Below are positions 56,339-64,000 of a stretch of 64,000 nucleotides of DNA, one piece after another. Under the pieces are notes generated by a model. That model saw only the letters and a list, made by a program, of their open reading frames with translations, was not told where the DNA came from and searched no databases. Within the stretch, counting starts at the first letter, position 1. The number at the start of each line of letters is the position of its first letter. Origin of the DNA: Pseudomonas monteilii (GTDB lineage: Bacteria > Pseudomonadota > Gammaproteobacteria > Pseudomonadales > Pseudomonadaceae); the NCBI GenBank assembly GCA_001534745.1, contig CP013997.1, forward strand, positions 3,038,001 to 3,102,000, written 5' to 3'. Position numbers and translations under genes: made by a program.

Positions 56339-57709
56339 GTGTCCGATCGAAACCCGACTCCACCCCCGATTCCCCGCCCACAGATCCTCACCGAACGCGC
56401 CCTTTCGGCCGTGGAACGCTTCTTCCACATCGAGGCCGTCAGCGGCATCGTCCTGCTGCTGGCCGCCATCGCCGCGCTGATCTGGGCCAACAGCCCGGCC
56501 GCCGACAGCTACGAACACTTCTGGCACACCCAGGTCACCTTGGGCATCGGCGCCTATTCGGTCTCGCCGTCGCTGCACTTTCTGGTCAACGACGGGCTGA
56601 TGACGATCTTCTTCCTGGTGGTCGGCGCGGAGATTCGCCAGGAAATCAAGGACGGCGCCCTGGCCAACCTGCGCCTGGCGACCCTGCCGCTCGGCGCCGC
56701 CCTGGGCGGTGTGCTGATGCCCGCCGCGCTCTACCTGGCGTTCAACCATGGCAGCGTGGCCAGCACCGGCTGGGCCGTGCCCACCGCCACCGACATCGCC
56801 TTCGCCGTCGGCGTGCTGGCCCTGCTGGGCAAGTCGATCCCCAGTGGCGTGCGGGTCCTGCTGCTGGCCCTGGCGATCATCGACGACATCGTCGCGATTC
56901 TGATCATCGCGGTGTTCTACACCGCCAGCCTGGATTACCTCGGCCTGGTCGTCGCCGCGGCAGGCGTGCTGCTGGTCCTGGTGCTGCAGCGCATGGGTGT
57001 GGGCAAAGCCTACGCCTACATCGTGCCGGGCGCGATCGTCTGGTTCGGCCTGCTCAAGACCGGCGTGCACCCGACCCTGGCCGGCGTGCTGCTGGGCCTG
57101 ATGACGCCAGTGGCCTCCAAGCCGATGACCGAGCGCCCGCTCGACACCCTCCAGCGCACCCTGCATGAACTGGTCGACCGCTTCTCGCACCGAGGCGCCG
57201 ATCCCCAGGCCGTCGCCGAGCCCCTGAAACAGCTGCGCCATGCCCAGCGCGAAGTGCTGCCGCCCGTGCAGCGCGTGCAGATGGGGCTGCACCCCTGGGT
57301 GGCCTACGTCATCATGCCGCTGTTCGCCCTGGCCAATGCCGGCGTCAGCCTGTCGGGCGTCGACCTCAGCGAGTCGGTGTCCCAGCATGTCTTCCTCGGC
57401 GTGATGCTGGCCCTGGTGCTGGGCAAGCCGCTGGGCGTGCTGCTCGCCAGCGTCGTCCTGGTCAAGCTGAAGGTCTGCGCCTTGCCCGAAGGCGTGACCT
57501 GGAGAGGCGTGACCCTGGTCGGCCTGCTGGCGGGGATCGGGTTCACCATGTCGATCTTCATCGCCGCCCTGGCCTTCGCCGACCCGGCCCTGCTGTCGGC
57601 GGCCAAGCTCAGCGTGCTCGCGGCCTCGACCCTGGCTGCCGTACTGGGTGTGTGCTGGGGCAAGGCCACGTTCGGCAAGGCCTACGCCGCTCAGCGACAC
57701 GGGGCGTAA
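56339..57709 (+). CDS. nhaA: Na+/H+ antiporter NhaA
   Basis: 456 residues from a GTG preceded by GGAGA. About 12 membrane segments. The essential Asp pair is in [13 protein letters not shown], with [21 protein letters not shown] before it and [19 protein letters not shown] near the C-terminus. Longer than E. coli NhaA (388) because of a loop around [31 protein letters not shown], as in many pseudomonad NhaA proteins. It exchanges Na+ for H+ for pH and sodium homeostasis. Confidence 0.93.
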   Translation: MSDRNPTPPPIPRPQILTERALSAVERFFHIEAVSGIVLLLAAIAALIWANSPAADSYEHFWHTQVTLGIGAYSVSPSLHFLVNDGLMTIFFLVVGAEIRQEIKDGALANLRLATLPLGAALGGVLMPAALYLAFNHGSVASTGWAVPTATDIAFAVGVLALLGKSIPSGVRVLLLALAIIDDIVAILIIAVFYTASLDYLGLVVAAAGVLLVLVLQRMGVGKAYAYIVPGAIVWFGLLKTGVHPTLAGVLLGLMTPVASKPMTERPLDTLQRTLHELVDRFSHRGADPQAVAEPLKQLRHAQREVLPPVQRVQMGLHPWVAYVIMPLFALANAGVSLSGVDLSESVSQHVFLGVMLALVLGKPLGVLLASVVLVKLKVCALPEGVTWRGVTLVGLLAGIGFTMSIFIAALAFADPALLSAAKLSVLAASTLAAVLGVCWGKATFGKAYAAQRHGA

Positions 57710-57872
57710 GGCCCGGCGCCTGGCGGCCTTCCTGGAGAGGGTCGCTGGGCACCTTGGCGTTTTTCCGACAGCGCGCCTACGCAGGCATCAACGAAACGGG
57801 GAAGCTCGCGTATCATGCGCGGCATTGCGCAGGCCTCGACCTGCCGCCCCTCCGATCGATGAGCCGCCCTCC

Positions 57873-58052
57873 ATGAACCGTCAGAAAAAGCTCCAGCAAT
57901 TGTTCAAGGCGAACGCCAAGAAGGCCAGCGCCAAGCTCGCGCCGCGCAACAAGAACCCCTATGTCAGCAAGGCCGACCGGGCGAAGGCTGCCGAAGAAGC
58001 GGCGCAGGCTTCAGCCGAACCGACCGCGCCTGCGTCCGACCTGCACGACTGA
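57873..58052 (+). CDS. DUF2986 family small basic protein
   Basis: 59 residues, MNRQKKLQQLFKANAKKASAKLAPRNKNPYVSKADRAKAAEEA, lysine-rich and predicted disordered/helical, typical of DUF2986 in gamma-proteobacteria. The likely start is the ATG at 57873 with weak ribosome-binding sequence. Function is unknown. Confidence 0.8.
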   Translation: MNRQKKLQQLFKANAKKASAKLAPRNKNPYVSKADRAKAAEEAAQASAEPTAPASDLHD

Positions 58053-58099
58053 GGGTTCAGGCAGGTGCCGACGGCTTCGGCCCCTGCCCTCGCCTGCCG

Positions 58100-59923
58100 T
58101 CAACCGACGTGATGCACCGGCGCCTGCCCATACACGGGTGTCGCCACCCCCTCGAACCGCGCCTTCAGCTGCAGCGCCAGGTACAGCGAGTAATGCCGTG
58201 ACTGGTGCAGGTTGCCACCGTGGAACCACAGGTTGTCCTGCTGGGTCGGCTTCCACATGTTGCGCAACTCCCCTTCGTAGGGACCAGGGTCCATGGTGGT
58301 ACCGGAGCCCAGCCCCCAGCAGCGCCCGACCTTGTCGGCCACTTCGGGCGAGATCAGTTTGGCCGCCCAGCCGTTCATCGACCCATAGCCGGTGGCATAG
58401 ACGATCAGGTCGGCCGGCAGACGGCTGCCGTCGGTCAGCACCACTGCATCGGCTTCGATGCGCTCGACGCCCAGGCCCGGGGCGCTCTTGAGGCGGATGG
58501 TGCCGTCGGCGATCAGTTCCGAAGCGCCGACGTCGATGTAGTAGCCCGACCCCCGGCGCACGTACTTGAGGAACAGGCCCGACTCGTCGTCGCCGAAATC
58601 GAGCATGAAACCGGCCTTTTCCAAGCGCTCGTAGAACGCCTGGTCGCGCGTCTTGATCGCCTCGAACAAGGGCTGGTGGAAGCGGGGCATGACTTTGTAG
58701 GGGATCGAGGCGAACAGCATGTCGGCCTTGTCGGTGGTCAGACCAGAGGCCAACGCGTCTTCCGAGTACAGCCCGCCGAAGACCAGCTCCATCAGGCTGT
58801 CCGAGCGCACGATATGGGTCGAGGAGCGCTGCACCATGGTCACTTCGGCACCGTTCTCCACCAGGTCGGCGCAGATGTCGTGGGCCGAGTTGTTCGAGCC
58901 GATCACCACGGCGCGCTTGCCACGCCAGGCGTCCCCGCCGGGATGGCGGCTGGAGTGGTGCTGCTGGCCGGCGAAGGTGTCGGCACCGGGGAAGCGCGGC
59001 ACGTTCGGCACGCCCGACATGCCGGTGGCGAGGATCAGCTGGGTCGGACGCAGCACGCGACGTTCCCCGTCGCGCTCGACCTCCACTGACCAGGTGCCGG
59101 TGTAGTCGTCGAAGCTGGCGCCGAGGCATTCGGTACGGGTCCAGTAGTTGAGCTCCATGACCTTGCTGTACATCTCCAGCCAGTCGCCGATCTGATCCTT
59201 GGGCGTGAAGATCGGCCAGTGCTCCGGGAAAGGCAGATACGGCATGTGGTCGTACCAGACCGGATCGTGCAGGCACAGCGACTTGTAGCGGCTGCGCCAC
59301 TGATCGCCGGGGCGTTCGGCCTTGTCGATGATCAGGGTCGGCACGCCAAGCCGCTTGAGCCGCGCGGCCAGGCCCAGCCCACCCTGGCCGCCCCCGACGA
59401 TCAGGCAATAGGGCTGGGTGGTGATGCCTAGCGAGGCCTCTTCGTCGCGGCGGCGCTCGAGCCAGTTGCGGCGGTCGGCATGCCCATGGCCATGGTTGGC
59501 GCCCAGAGGACGGCGGCGCCCGGTGGGTTCTTCGAAGCCTTTGAGTTCACGCATGGCGGTGAGCAGCGTCCAGCACAGGCCGTCCTTGAGGCGGACGTAG
59601 CCTTTGCCGCGGGCGACGTCGGACTCCAGGCTGATCCAGCCTTCGAGCACGCCGTCCTCCTGCTTGGCCTCGCCTTCGAGTGCCCAATGCTGGGGATGCG
59701 TGAGGTCCAGGCGCGCTTCGAGCATTTCGCGGATGGCCGGCTTGCCTTCCAGGGTCAACAGGTTCCAGCTGAACAGCAGCAGGTCACGCCAATGGCACTC
59801 ATCGCCGAACAGCGCGAGCGTGCCGTCCAGGTCGCGCTGGACGAGGCAGTCGTTCAGGCGGGCGACCCAGTCCGCGAGTTCGGTGGTCGGGGTGTGCAAG
59901 GGGGTGTCGAGGGCGACGTTCAT
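58100..59923 (-). CDS. Flavin-containing monooxygenase with N-terminal SnoaL/NTF2-like domain
   Basis: 607 residues. Residues about 10-125 form an NTF2/SnoaL-like domain; then an FAD site (CLIVGGGQGGLGLAARL), the FMO/BVMO-like FAGQQHHSSRHPGG segment and an NADPH site (AVVIGSNNSAHDICADL), then YATGYGSMNG. It is a class B flavin monooxygenase; substrate unknown. GGGAGAAG precedes the ATG. It is divergent from an AcoR-type activator and has a near-consensus sigma-54 promoter, so it is presumably induced by that activator. Confidence 0.87.
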   Translation of the reverse strand: MNVALDTPLHTPTTELADWVARLNDCLVQRDLDGTLALFGDECHWRDLLLFSWNLLTLEGKPAIREMLEARLDLTHPQHWALEGEAKQEDGVLEGWISLESDVARGKGYVRLKDGLCWTLLTAMRELKGFEEPTGRRRPLGANHGHGHADRRNWLERRRDEEASLGITTQPYCLIVGGGQGGLGLAARLKRLGVPTLIIDKAERPGDQWRSRYKSLCLHDPVWYDHMPYLPFPEHWPIFTPKDQIGDWLEMYSKVMELNYWTRTECLGASFDDYTGTWSVEVERDGERRVLRPTQLILATGMSGVPNVPRFPGADTFAGQQHHSSRHPGGDAWRGKRAVVIGSNNSAHDICADLVENGAEVTMVQRSSTHIVRSDSLMELVFGGLYSEDALASGLTTDKADMLFASIPYKVMPRFHQPLFEAIKTRDQAFYERLEKAGFMLDFGDDESGLFLKYVRRGSGYYIDVGASELIADGTIRLKSAPGLGVERIEADAVVLTDGSRLPADLIVYATGYGSMNGWAAKLISPEVADKVGRCWGLGSGTTMDPGPYEGELRNMWKPTQQDNLWFHGGNLHQSRHYSLYLALQLKARFEGVATPVYGQAPVHHVG

Positions 59924-59966
59924 GGGGGCTTCTCCCTGATTGTTGTTGTCGTGGCCCGGGAGACGG

Positions 59967-59982
59967 AGCAAAGGTCGGGCCA
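59967..59982 (-). promoter_or_regulatory. Sigma-54 (-24/-12) promoter of the monooxygenase gene
   Basis: Read leftwards: TGGCCCGACCTTTGCT, matching TGGCACG-N4-TTGCW in 14 or more positions with exact GG-to-GC spacing. It lies 44 bases upstream of the monooxygenase ATG. Confidence 0.85.
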
Positions 59983-60052
59983 GCTCGCCAGAGGCCTCGT
60001 CGCAGAGCCTTCGCCTGGGTGGCGCGTGTCACGGCCCCTGCCACGGACGCCT

Positions 60053-60094
60053 GTGACTGTCACGTTCGCGTGAAAGACCAATGACAAAGTGTCA
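60053..60094. promoter_or_regulatory. Candidate enhancer sites for the sigma-54 activator
   Basis: Two perfect palindromes, GTGACTGTCAC (60053-60063) and TGACAAAGTGTCA (60082-60094), sharing the TGACA/TGTCA half-site, about 70-125 bases upstream of the -24/-12 element. A lone TGTCAC half-site is at 60027-60032. They suit binding by the divergent AcoR-like protein. Confidence 0.65.
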
Positions 60095-60174
60095 CCCCAG
60101 GGTCCGGCAGAGGGGTGCGAACTTGGCTAAGCTGCGAGCAGACCGGTACCAGCGACTTGCGGAGCCCTCTGCCC

Positions 60175-62148
60175 ATGACCTCGGCCTCGATCGACACCCA
60201 CGCCCAACACGTGCTGCAAGCCATCCAGGGCGACCTTTCCGCGCCCGGCCTGCTGGCCGATGCCGCCATCACGCGCTCGTGGCGGCGCTGCCTGGACCAG
60301 CACCACCTCGACCCCGCCAGCCCACGCGCGCCAAGCGTGCTCGAACGGCCACGGCTGCAGGACCACCGCGCCCGGCTCGACGCCGTCATGGATGTCGCAC
60401 GCTGGCAGATGAACAGCCTGCACCGGCAACTGGGCGAAGCCGACCAGGTGGTGCTGCTGACCGACGCCCAGGGCGTGGTGATCGACAGCGTGTACCGCGA
60501 CGCCGAACGCGCCGCCTTCCAGCGCGCCGGGCTGTGGCTGGGCGCCGTCTGGCGCGAGGACTGCGAAGGCACCAACGGCGTCGGCACCTGCCTGGTCGAG
60601 CGGCAACAGGTCAGCATCCGCCGCGACGAGCACTTTCGGGGCCGCCATGCCGGCCTGAGCTGTTCGGCCAGCCCGATCTTCGACCCTCACGGTGAGCTGC
60701 TGGCGGTGCTCAACCTCTCCAGCGCCGGCCCGGGCCGGGACGTCTACCAGGCCCAGCACGCCATGGCCCTGACCCACCTGTCGGCGAAGCTGATCGAGAG
60801 CTGCTTCTTCCTCGGCCACGACCCACAGGGCTACCTGCTGCGCCTGCACCCGGACGCCCGCTTCGTCGGGCTGCTCGGCGAGGGCCTGATTGGCCTCGAC
60901 GACACCGCGTGCATCCGCTCGATCAACCAGGCAGCGCTGGACCTGCTGGGCCTGACCCGCGAACAGGCCATGTGCGGCCGCCTGGCGAGCCTGCTCGCCA
61001 CGCCCGTCGATCATCTGCTTGGCCAGGCCTGCACCCAACCGGGGCTAGCCTTGCCCGTGCGCCTGGCGGACGGGCGGACCTTCTACGCACAGGTTCGCGC
61101 GCCGCTCGCCTCACGGCCTCGACCTGCCCCCGCCTCTGCAAAACGGCCTGTGGGCGATCCGCACCTCTGCCTGGAAGACCCTCGCCTGCAGCGCGGGCTG
61201 GAACGTGCCGTACGTGTGCTGGAGCGCGACGTGCCGGTCTTCCTGCATGGCGAGACCGGCACCGGCAAGGAAGCCTTCGCCACCGCCCTGCACCGCGCCA
61301 GCACCCGCGCCGACCAGCCCCTGGTGGCGATCAACTGCGCGGCCATCCCCGAGACCCTGATCGAGAGCGAACTGTTCGGCTACCGCGGCGGCAGCTTCAC
61401 CGGCGCACGCAAGGAAGGCATGGTCGGCAAGCTCGAACAGGCCCACGGTGGCGTGCTGTTTCTCGACGAGATTGGCGACATGCCGCTGGCGCTGCAGACC
61501 CGGCTGCTGCGTGTGCTCGAAGAGCGCCAGGTGGTTCCACTCGGCAGCGCGACCGCACGCCCTCTGGACGTGCGGGTGGTCAGCGCCAGCCACCAGGGCC
61601 TGTGCGAGCGCGTGGCGGACGGACGCTTTCGCGAGGACCTGTACTACCGCCTGTGCGGCTTCAGCGTGACCCTCCCCCCGCTGCGCGAGCGCACGGACAA
61701 GGGCCCGCTGTTCGACCGCCTGTGGCAAACCGAGACCCGGCACGAGGCGATACGCCTGGACACGGGCGTGAAGGAACGCCTGCTGACCCATGACTGGCCC
61801 GGCAACGTGCGGCAACTGCGGACCTGCCTGAAGACATTGGCAGCGCTGGCGATTGGGGGGCGAGTGAGCCTGGAAGACGTGGCGGACGTGTTGCCGGAGG
61901 TCATGGCACCCGAGGCCGTGGAAGACGACCCACTGGGCCGATCCGAGCGCGAGACACTGCTGAAGCTGATCGAAGCGGAACGCTGGCACATCGGCCGGGT
62001 AGCCACCCGCCTGGGGCTGAGCCGCAACACGGTCTATCGCAAGCTGCGTCAGCATGGGATAAGCCGGCAGTTCGGTGCCGGCGAAACGGAGTGTGGAGGT
62101 CAGGCGGGAGGCAATGACATGGATCGTTCGTCCCGCTTGTGCGATTGA
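60175..62148 (+). CDS. Sigma-54-dependent Fis-family activator (AcoR-like)
   Basis: 657 residues. A GAF-type sensor region (about 50-200), a PAS-like region (about 235-320), an AAA+ domain (about 335-555) with Walker A GETGTGKE, sigma-54 contact loop GSFTGA (Ser for Ala of GAFTGA) and Walker B GGVLFLDEIGDM, and a C-terminal Fis helix-turn-helix (HIGRVATRLGLSRNTVYRKLRQHGI). This is the AcoR domain order; such activators respond to small carbonyls or alcohols. Start MTSASIDTHAQHVLQAI. Divergent from the monooxygenase it probably activates. Confidence 0.9.
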   Translation: MTSASIDTHAQHVLQAIQGDLSAPGLLADAAITRSWRRCLDQHHLDPASPRAPSVLERPRLQDHRARLDAVMDVARWQMNSLHRQLGEADQVVLLTDAQGVVIDSVYRDAERAAFQRAGLWLGAVWREDCEGTNGVGTCLVERQQVSIRRDEHFRGRHAGLSCSASPIFDPHGELLAVLNLSSAGPGRDVYQAQHAMALTHLSAKLIESCFFLGHDPQGYLLRLHPDARFVGLLGEGLIGLDDTACIRSINQAALDLLGLTREQAMCGRLASLLATPVDHLLGQACTQPGLALPVRLADGRTFYAQVRAPLASRPRPAPASAKRPVGDPHLCLEDPRLQRGLERAVRVLERDVPVFLHGETGTGKEAFATALHRASTRADQPLVAINCAAIPETLIESELFGYRGGSFTGARKEGMVGKLEQAHGGVLFLDEIGDMPLALQTRLLRVLEERQVVPLGSATARPLDVRVVSASHQGLCERVADGRFREDLYYRLCGFSVTLPPLRERTDKGPLFDRLWQTETRHEAIRLDTGVKERLLTHDWPGNVRQLRTCLKTLAALAIGGRVSLEDVADVLPEVMAPEAVEDDPLGRSERETLLKLIEAERWHIGRVATRLGLSRNTVYRKLRQHGISRQFGAGETECGGQAGGNDMDRSSRLCD

Positions 62149-62194
62149 GATGGAGAGGGGTCTGCCCACGAGAATGGCGGCGTACTCACTGGCC

Positions 62195-62402
62195 CAATCG
62201 CGGGCAAGCCCGCTCCCACAGGGTGCCTGCACAGCCATGCCTACATCGACGGGCCAAGGTGAACTCAAAGCCCTTCAAAACCGCCCAAGGCACGACCTCA
62301 ATCGAGTACGACACCCATTGCGCCGAACAGTGTGGAAGCTGGCTTGCCAACGATGACCGCAGCCAGTACACCGAACGATGTGGGAGCTGGCTTGCCAGCG
62401 AT
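62195..62402. repeat. REP elements downstream of the AcoR-like gene
   Basis: In the 62149-62448 gap: GCGGGCAAGCCCGCTCCCACA (62201-62221), then two inverted members, TGGAAGCTGGCTTGCCAACG (about 62333-62352) and TGGGAGCTGGCTTGCCAGCG (about 62381-62400). Same families as at 14.8 and 39.6 kb. No gene is seen here. Confidence 0.82.
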
Positions 62403-62448
62403 GACGGCCTTCCCGTCACCGCATTTCTCTCCGTTCAGCGCCGACGCT

Positions 62449-63465
62449 CTATCGCATCAATAACCAAACCACAGCGGCCACAACAATCACCCCCAGCCCA
62501 ATCACCCACTGAGGCAACCCCTTCCCCTGAGGCGGCGCCTGAACCTGCGCCTGCGCATGCCCCTGCCTTCCTGCCTGGGTAGACGCCTCCACTTCCTGCT
62601 CAGACCGCACCTGCGCCGCCGCCTTCACCTCGACCGCCACCGGCGTCTCCTCCCCGTTCAGCAACCGCACCACCCGCGGCCATCCTGCCTGTTCTGCCAA
62701 CTGCAACGGCGTCTGCCCCGCCGCAGTGCGCGCCGAGGCATCCGCCCCATGCCGCAGCAGAGCACTCACCATCGGCGCATTGCCCGCCAGCGCCTCCCGA
62801 TGCAGCAACGACCACCCCGCCTCATCGACATCGGTCACCGCGCCTGGGTGCTCTCGCAGCATCTCGTCCATGCTTGCGCTCAGGTTCACGGCCATGGGGT
62901 GATCCCCCTCCTCCAACCGCTTCAGCGCTTCCTGGTCGGCTGGCGTATCCAGCGCCCTCGACAACCGCACACGCGGCTGCCCCTCAGGCATCATCGTCAA
63001 CTCCACAAAACCAGGCGCCCCAAACTCCAGCCCCCACGCCGCATCGTGCTCGGCACGCTCCTCGTTCGCCATCTCGCTGCGCATCGCATCGACGGTGAAG
63101 CCGCCGAACACCACCTCGCCACAGACGTACATCCAGTCGTTGAGCGCCGCCAATGGCAGCGTCACCCGCTCAGAGGCATCGAAGCCCGTGGCCCACTCCG
63201 GCTCGTTGAGCAGCATGCCGCTGATGGAGACGCCATCGAAGTCGACCTCGTTCAGCCACATGTTCTCGACCGTCGGCACTTCAGGGTCGTCGCTGTGAAC
63301 GGGGAACGACATCTTCACGGCGGCCAGGCTCAGGCCCTTGACGATCCGGCGTGACTCCCAGGAAAGCTCGCGCCAGAAGAACTTGAAGGTGGCCTGAGCA
63401 TTGGCGACGGCGGTCTGCAGGGCTGGGCTGTCGCCGCTGGTGGTGTAGATGGTTTGATCGGTCAT
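62449..63465 (-). CDS. DUF2314 / ankyrin-repeat protein with C-terminal membrane anchor
   Basis: 338 residues. An N-terminal DUF2314 (YegJ-like) domain (residues about 18-130: ATFKFFWRELSWESRRIVKGLSLAAVKMSF, ENMWLNEVDFDGVSISGMLLNEP, DWMYVCGEVVFGGFTVDAMR), two ankyrin repeats (about 215-280: GWSLLHREALAGNAPMVSALLRHGADASARTAAGQTPLQLAEQAG), a Gln/Ala-rich linker and a final membrane helix (WVIGLGVIVVAAVVWLLM). Tail-anchored topology. Function unknown. Confidence 0.82.
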   Translation of the reverse strand: MTDQTIYTTSGDSPALQTAVANAQATFKFFWRELSWESRRIVKGLSLAAVKMSFPVHSDDPEVPTVENMWLNEVDFDGVSISGMLLNEPEWATGFDASERVTLPLAALNDWMYVCGEVVFGGFTVDAMRSEMANEERAEHDAAWGLEFGAPGFVELTMMPEGQPRVRLSRALDTPADQEALKRLEEGDHPMAVNLSASMDEMLREHPGAVTDVDEAGWSLLHREALAGNAPMVSALLRHGADASARTAAGQTPLQLAEQAGWPRVVRLLNGEETPVAVEVKAAAQVRSEQEVEASTQAGRQGHAQAQVQAPPQGKGLPQWVIGLGVIVVAAVVWLLMR

Positions 63466-63849
63466 GGGAGGGACATCCGTGTGGGGTGGAAATGTAGTCA
63501 GACCAGGGATTGGGGGGCTGGTTCTTGGGTGGGGTATGGGTTGTGGCCGGTAGCGAGCGTTGAGTAGCCTTCATAAGTCAGGGGCACGACTCAATACTTC
63601 CACAGGCTTGGGCATTGTTGAGCGTCGCTCCGCCTTGTGAACGGCGAGGATGGCTACGGTCGATTGCTGGGATGAAGCAGGCACGATGTGCCCCACCGTT
63701 GTCGCCAAATCCACATACTGGCTGACGCAGAAACAAACACCAGTCGTCCCGTTCCCAAGCAAGAGAGGGAAATTTCCTATGGACGAGACTGAGCTATGGC
63801 AGGCGCGCTCCCGATAGGTTTATCGAAGAGCGCTAGGCGATTCGAACAG
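63466..63849. other. Region without a confident gene
   Basis: About 384 bases. It includes a leftward open frame 63571-63762 (63 codons, ending KPVEVLSRAPDL) with no ribosome-binding site and no family I recognise, and is AT-richer than most of the window. It may hold a remnant gene. I see no RNA gene or repeat. Confidence 0.35.
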
Positions 63850-64000
63850 TCAGCCGTTGGCCAGTCGCCCCCACTGTTCGACCTCGGGATACAACAACCC
63901 CAGCGTCCGCCGCGCCTGGGCGGCCTCGAGGTAAGGGAACAGCAGCCTGACCAGGTCATCGATGTCCATACGCTTGCCTGCCAGCGTGGGTGCGCACATC
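63850..64000 (-). CDS. C-terminal part of an unknown gene, cut by window edge
   Basis: Leftward frame entering from the right edge, ending in the stop at 63850-63852. The visible peptide ends DDLVRLLFPYLEAAQARRT, LGLLYPEVEQWGRLANG. An ATG lies at the last bases of the window (63999) and another at 63969, but homologous length is unknown, so whether it is truncated cannot be told. Confidence 0.45.
   Translation of the reverse strand, partial: MCAPTLAGKRMDIDDLVRLLFPYLEAAQARRTLGLLYPEVEQWGRLANG

Noticed and set aside
63571..63762. 63-codon leftward open frame as a gene
   Set aside because: No ribosome-binding site, no recognised family and poor coding character; noted only as a possible remnant.

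Overview
The window is GC-rich chromosomal DNA from a Pseudomonas, most likely the P. putida / P. fluorescens lineage. This rests on gene content and order: dgt-rocA2-rocS2-yggL-dacB-rlmL-rmf-pyrD matches the P. aeruginosa PA3043-PA3050 order, and gdhB next to ppsR/ppsA-hydrolase-rraA-cmaX-crfX-cmpX-sigX-oprF matches the P. putida/P. aeruginosa sigX neighbourhood. The intergenic repeats (GCGGGCAAGCCCGCTCCCACA type) are typical pseudomonad REP sequences. Assignments come from reading translated proteins and motifs; no database search was possible.

Region 1 (1-13 kb): a truncated gene behind a LexA box, a small glutaredoxin-like protein, an Amt ammonium transporter, a DUF883/holin/YqjK-like envelope operon, dGTPase, and the RocA2/RocS2 (BvgAS-type) two-component pair. 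A LysR regulator, a ModA-like binding protein and an MHS-family transporter form an accessory insert before yggL. Region 2 (13-34 kb): housekeeping core with dacB, rlmL, rmf, pyrD, oprF, sigX and its envelope-stress neighbours, rraA, ppsA/ppsR and the 1617-residue NAD-glutamate dehydrogenase. Region 3 (34-45 kb): small accessory genes (RhtB exporter, two SDRs, LysR, glyoxalase-like protein, PAS hybrid histidine kinase, MFS transporter), many REP-like repeats, and one intact IS3-family element.

Region 4 (45-54.8 kb) is the most interesting. A second, homodimeric-type pyruvate dehydrogenase E1 (aceE paralogue), a MarR regulator, a free-standing C-terminal E1 domain and a Nu-class GST share a 12-bp palindrome, TTGCA-NN-TGCAA, found three times in their promoters. 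Thirty bases after the GST comes a LuxR-type regulator with a complete set of acyl-homoserine-lactone contact residues but no luxI in the window. It is followed by a 20-bp lux-box palindrome overlapping the -35 of a promoter for a tightly overlapping five-gene operon: an MppP/RohP-type PLP arginine oxidase, a PIN-like protein, a DapA-fold aldolase, a haem-oxygenase-like diiron protein and a small Rieske protein. This matches the Roh pathway described for the nitroimidazole antibiotic azomycin (from L-arginine). The reading is therefore a probably quorum-regulated 2-nitroimidazole (or related) biosynthetic cluster in a Pseudomonas, with a possible MarR-controlled accessory or protection block beside it.

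Region 5 (54.8-64 kb): DUF2254 membrane protein, NhaA antiporter, DUF2986 protein, a flavin monooxygenase with a good sigma-54 promoter divergent from an AcoR-like enhancer-binding activator with two palindromic candidate enhancer sites, more REP sequences, a DUF2314/ankyrin/tail-anchored protein, and a truncated gene at the right edge.
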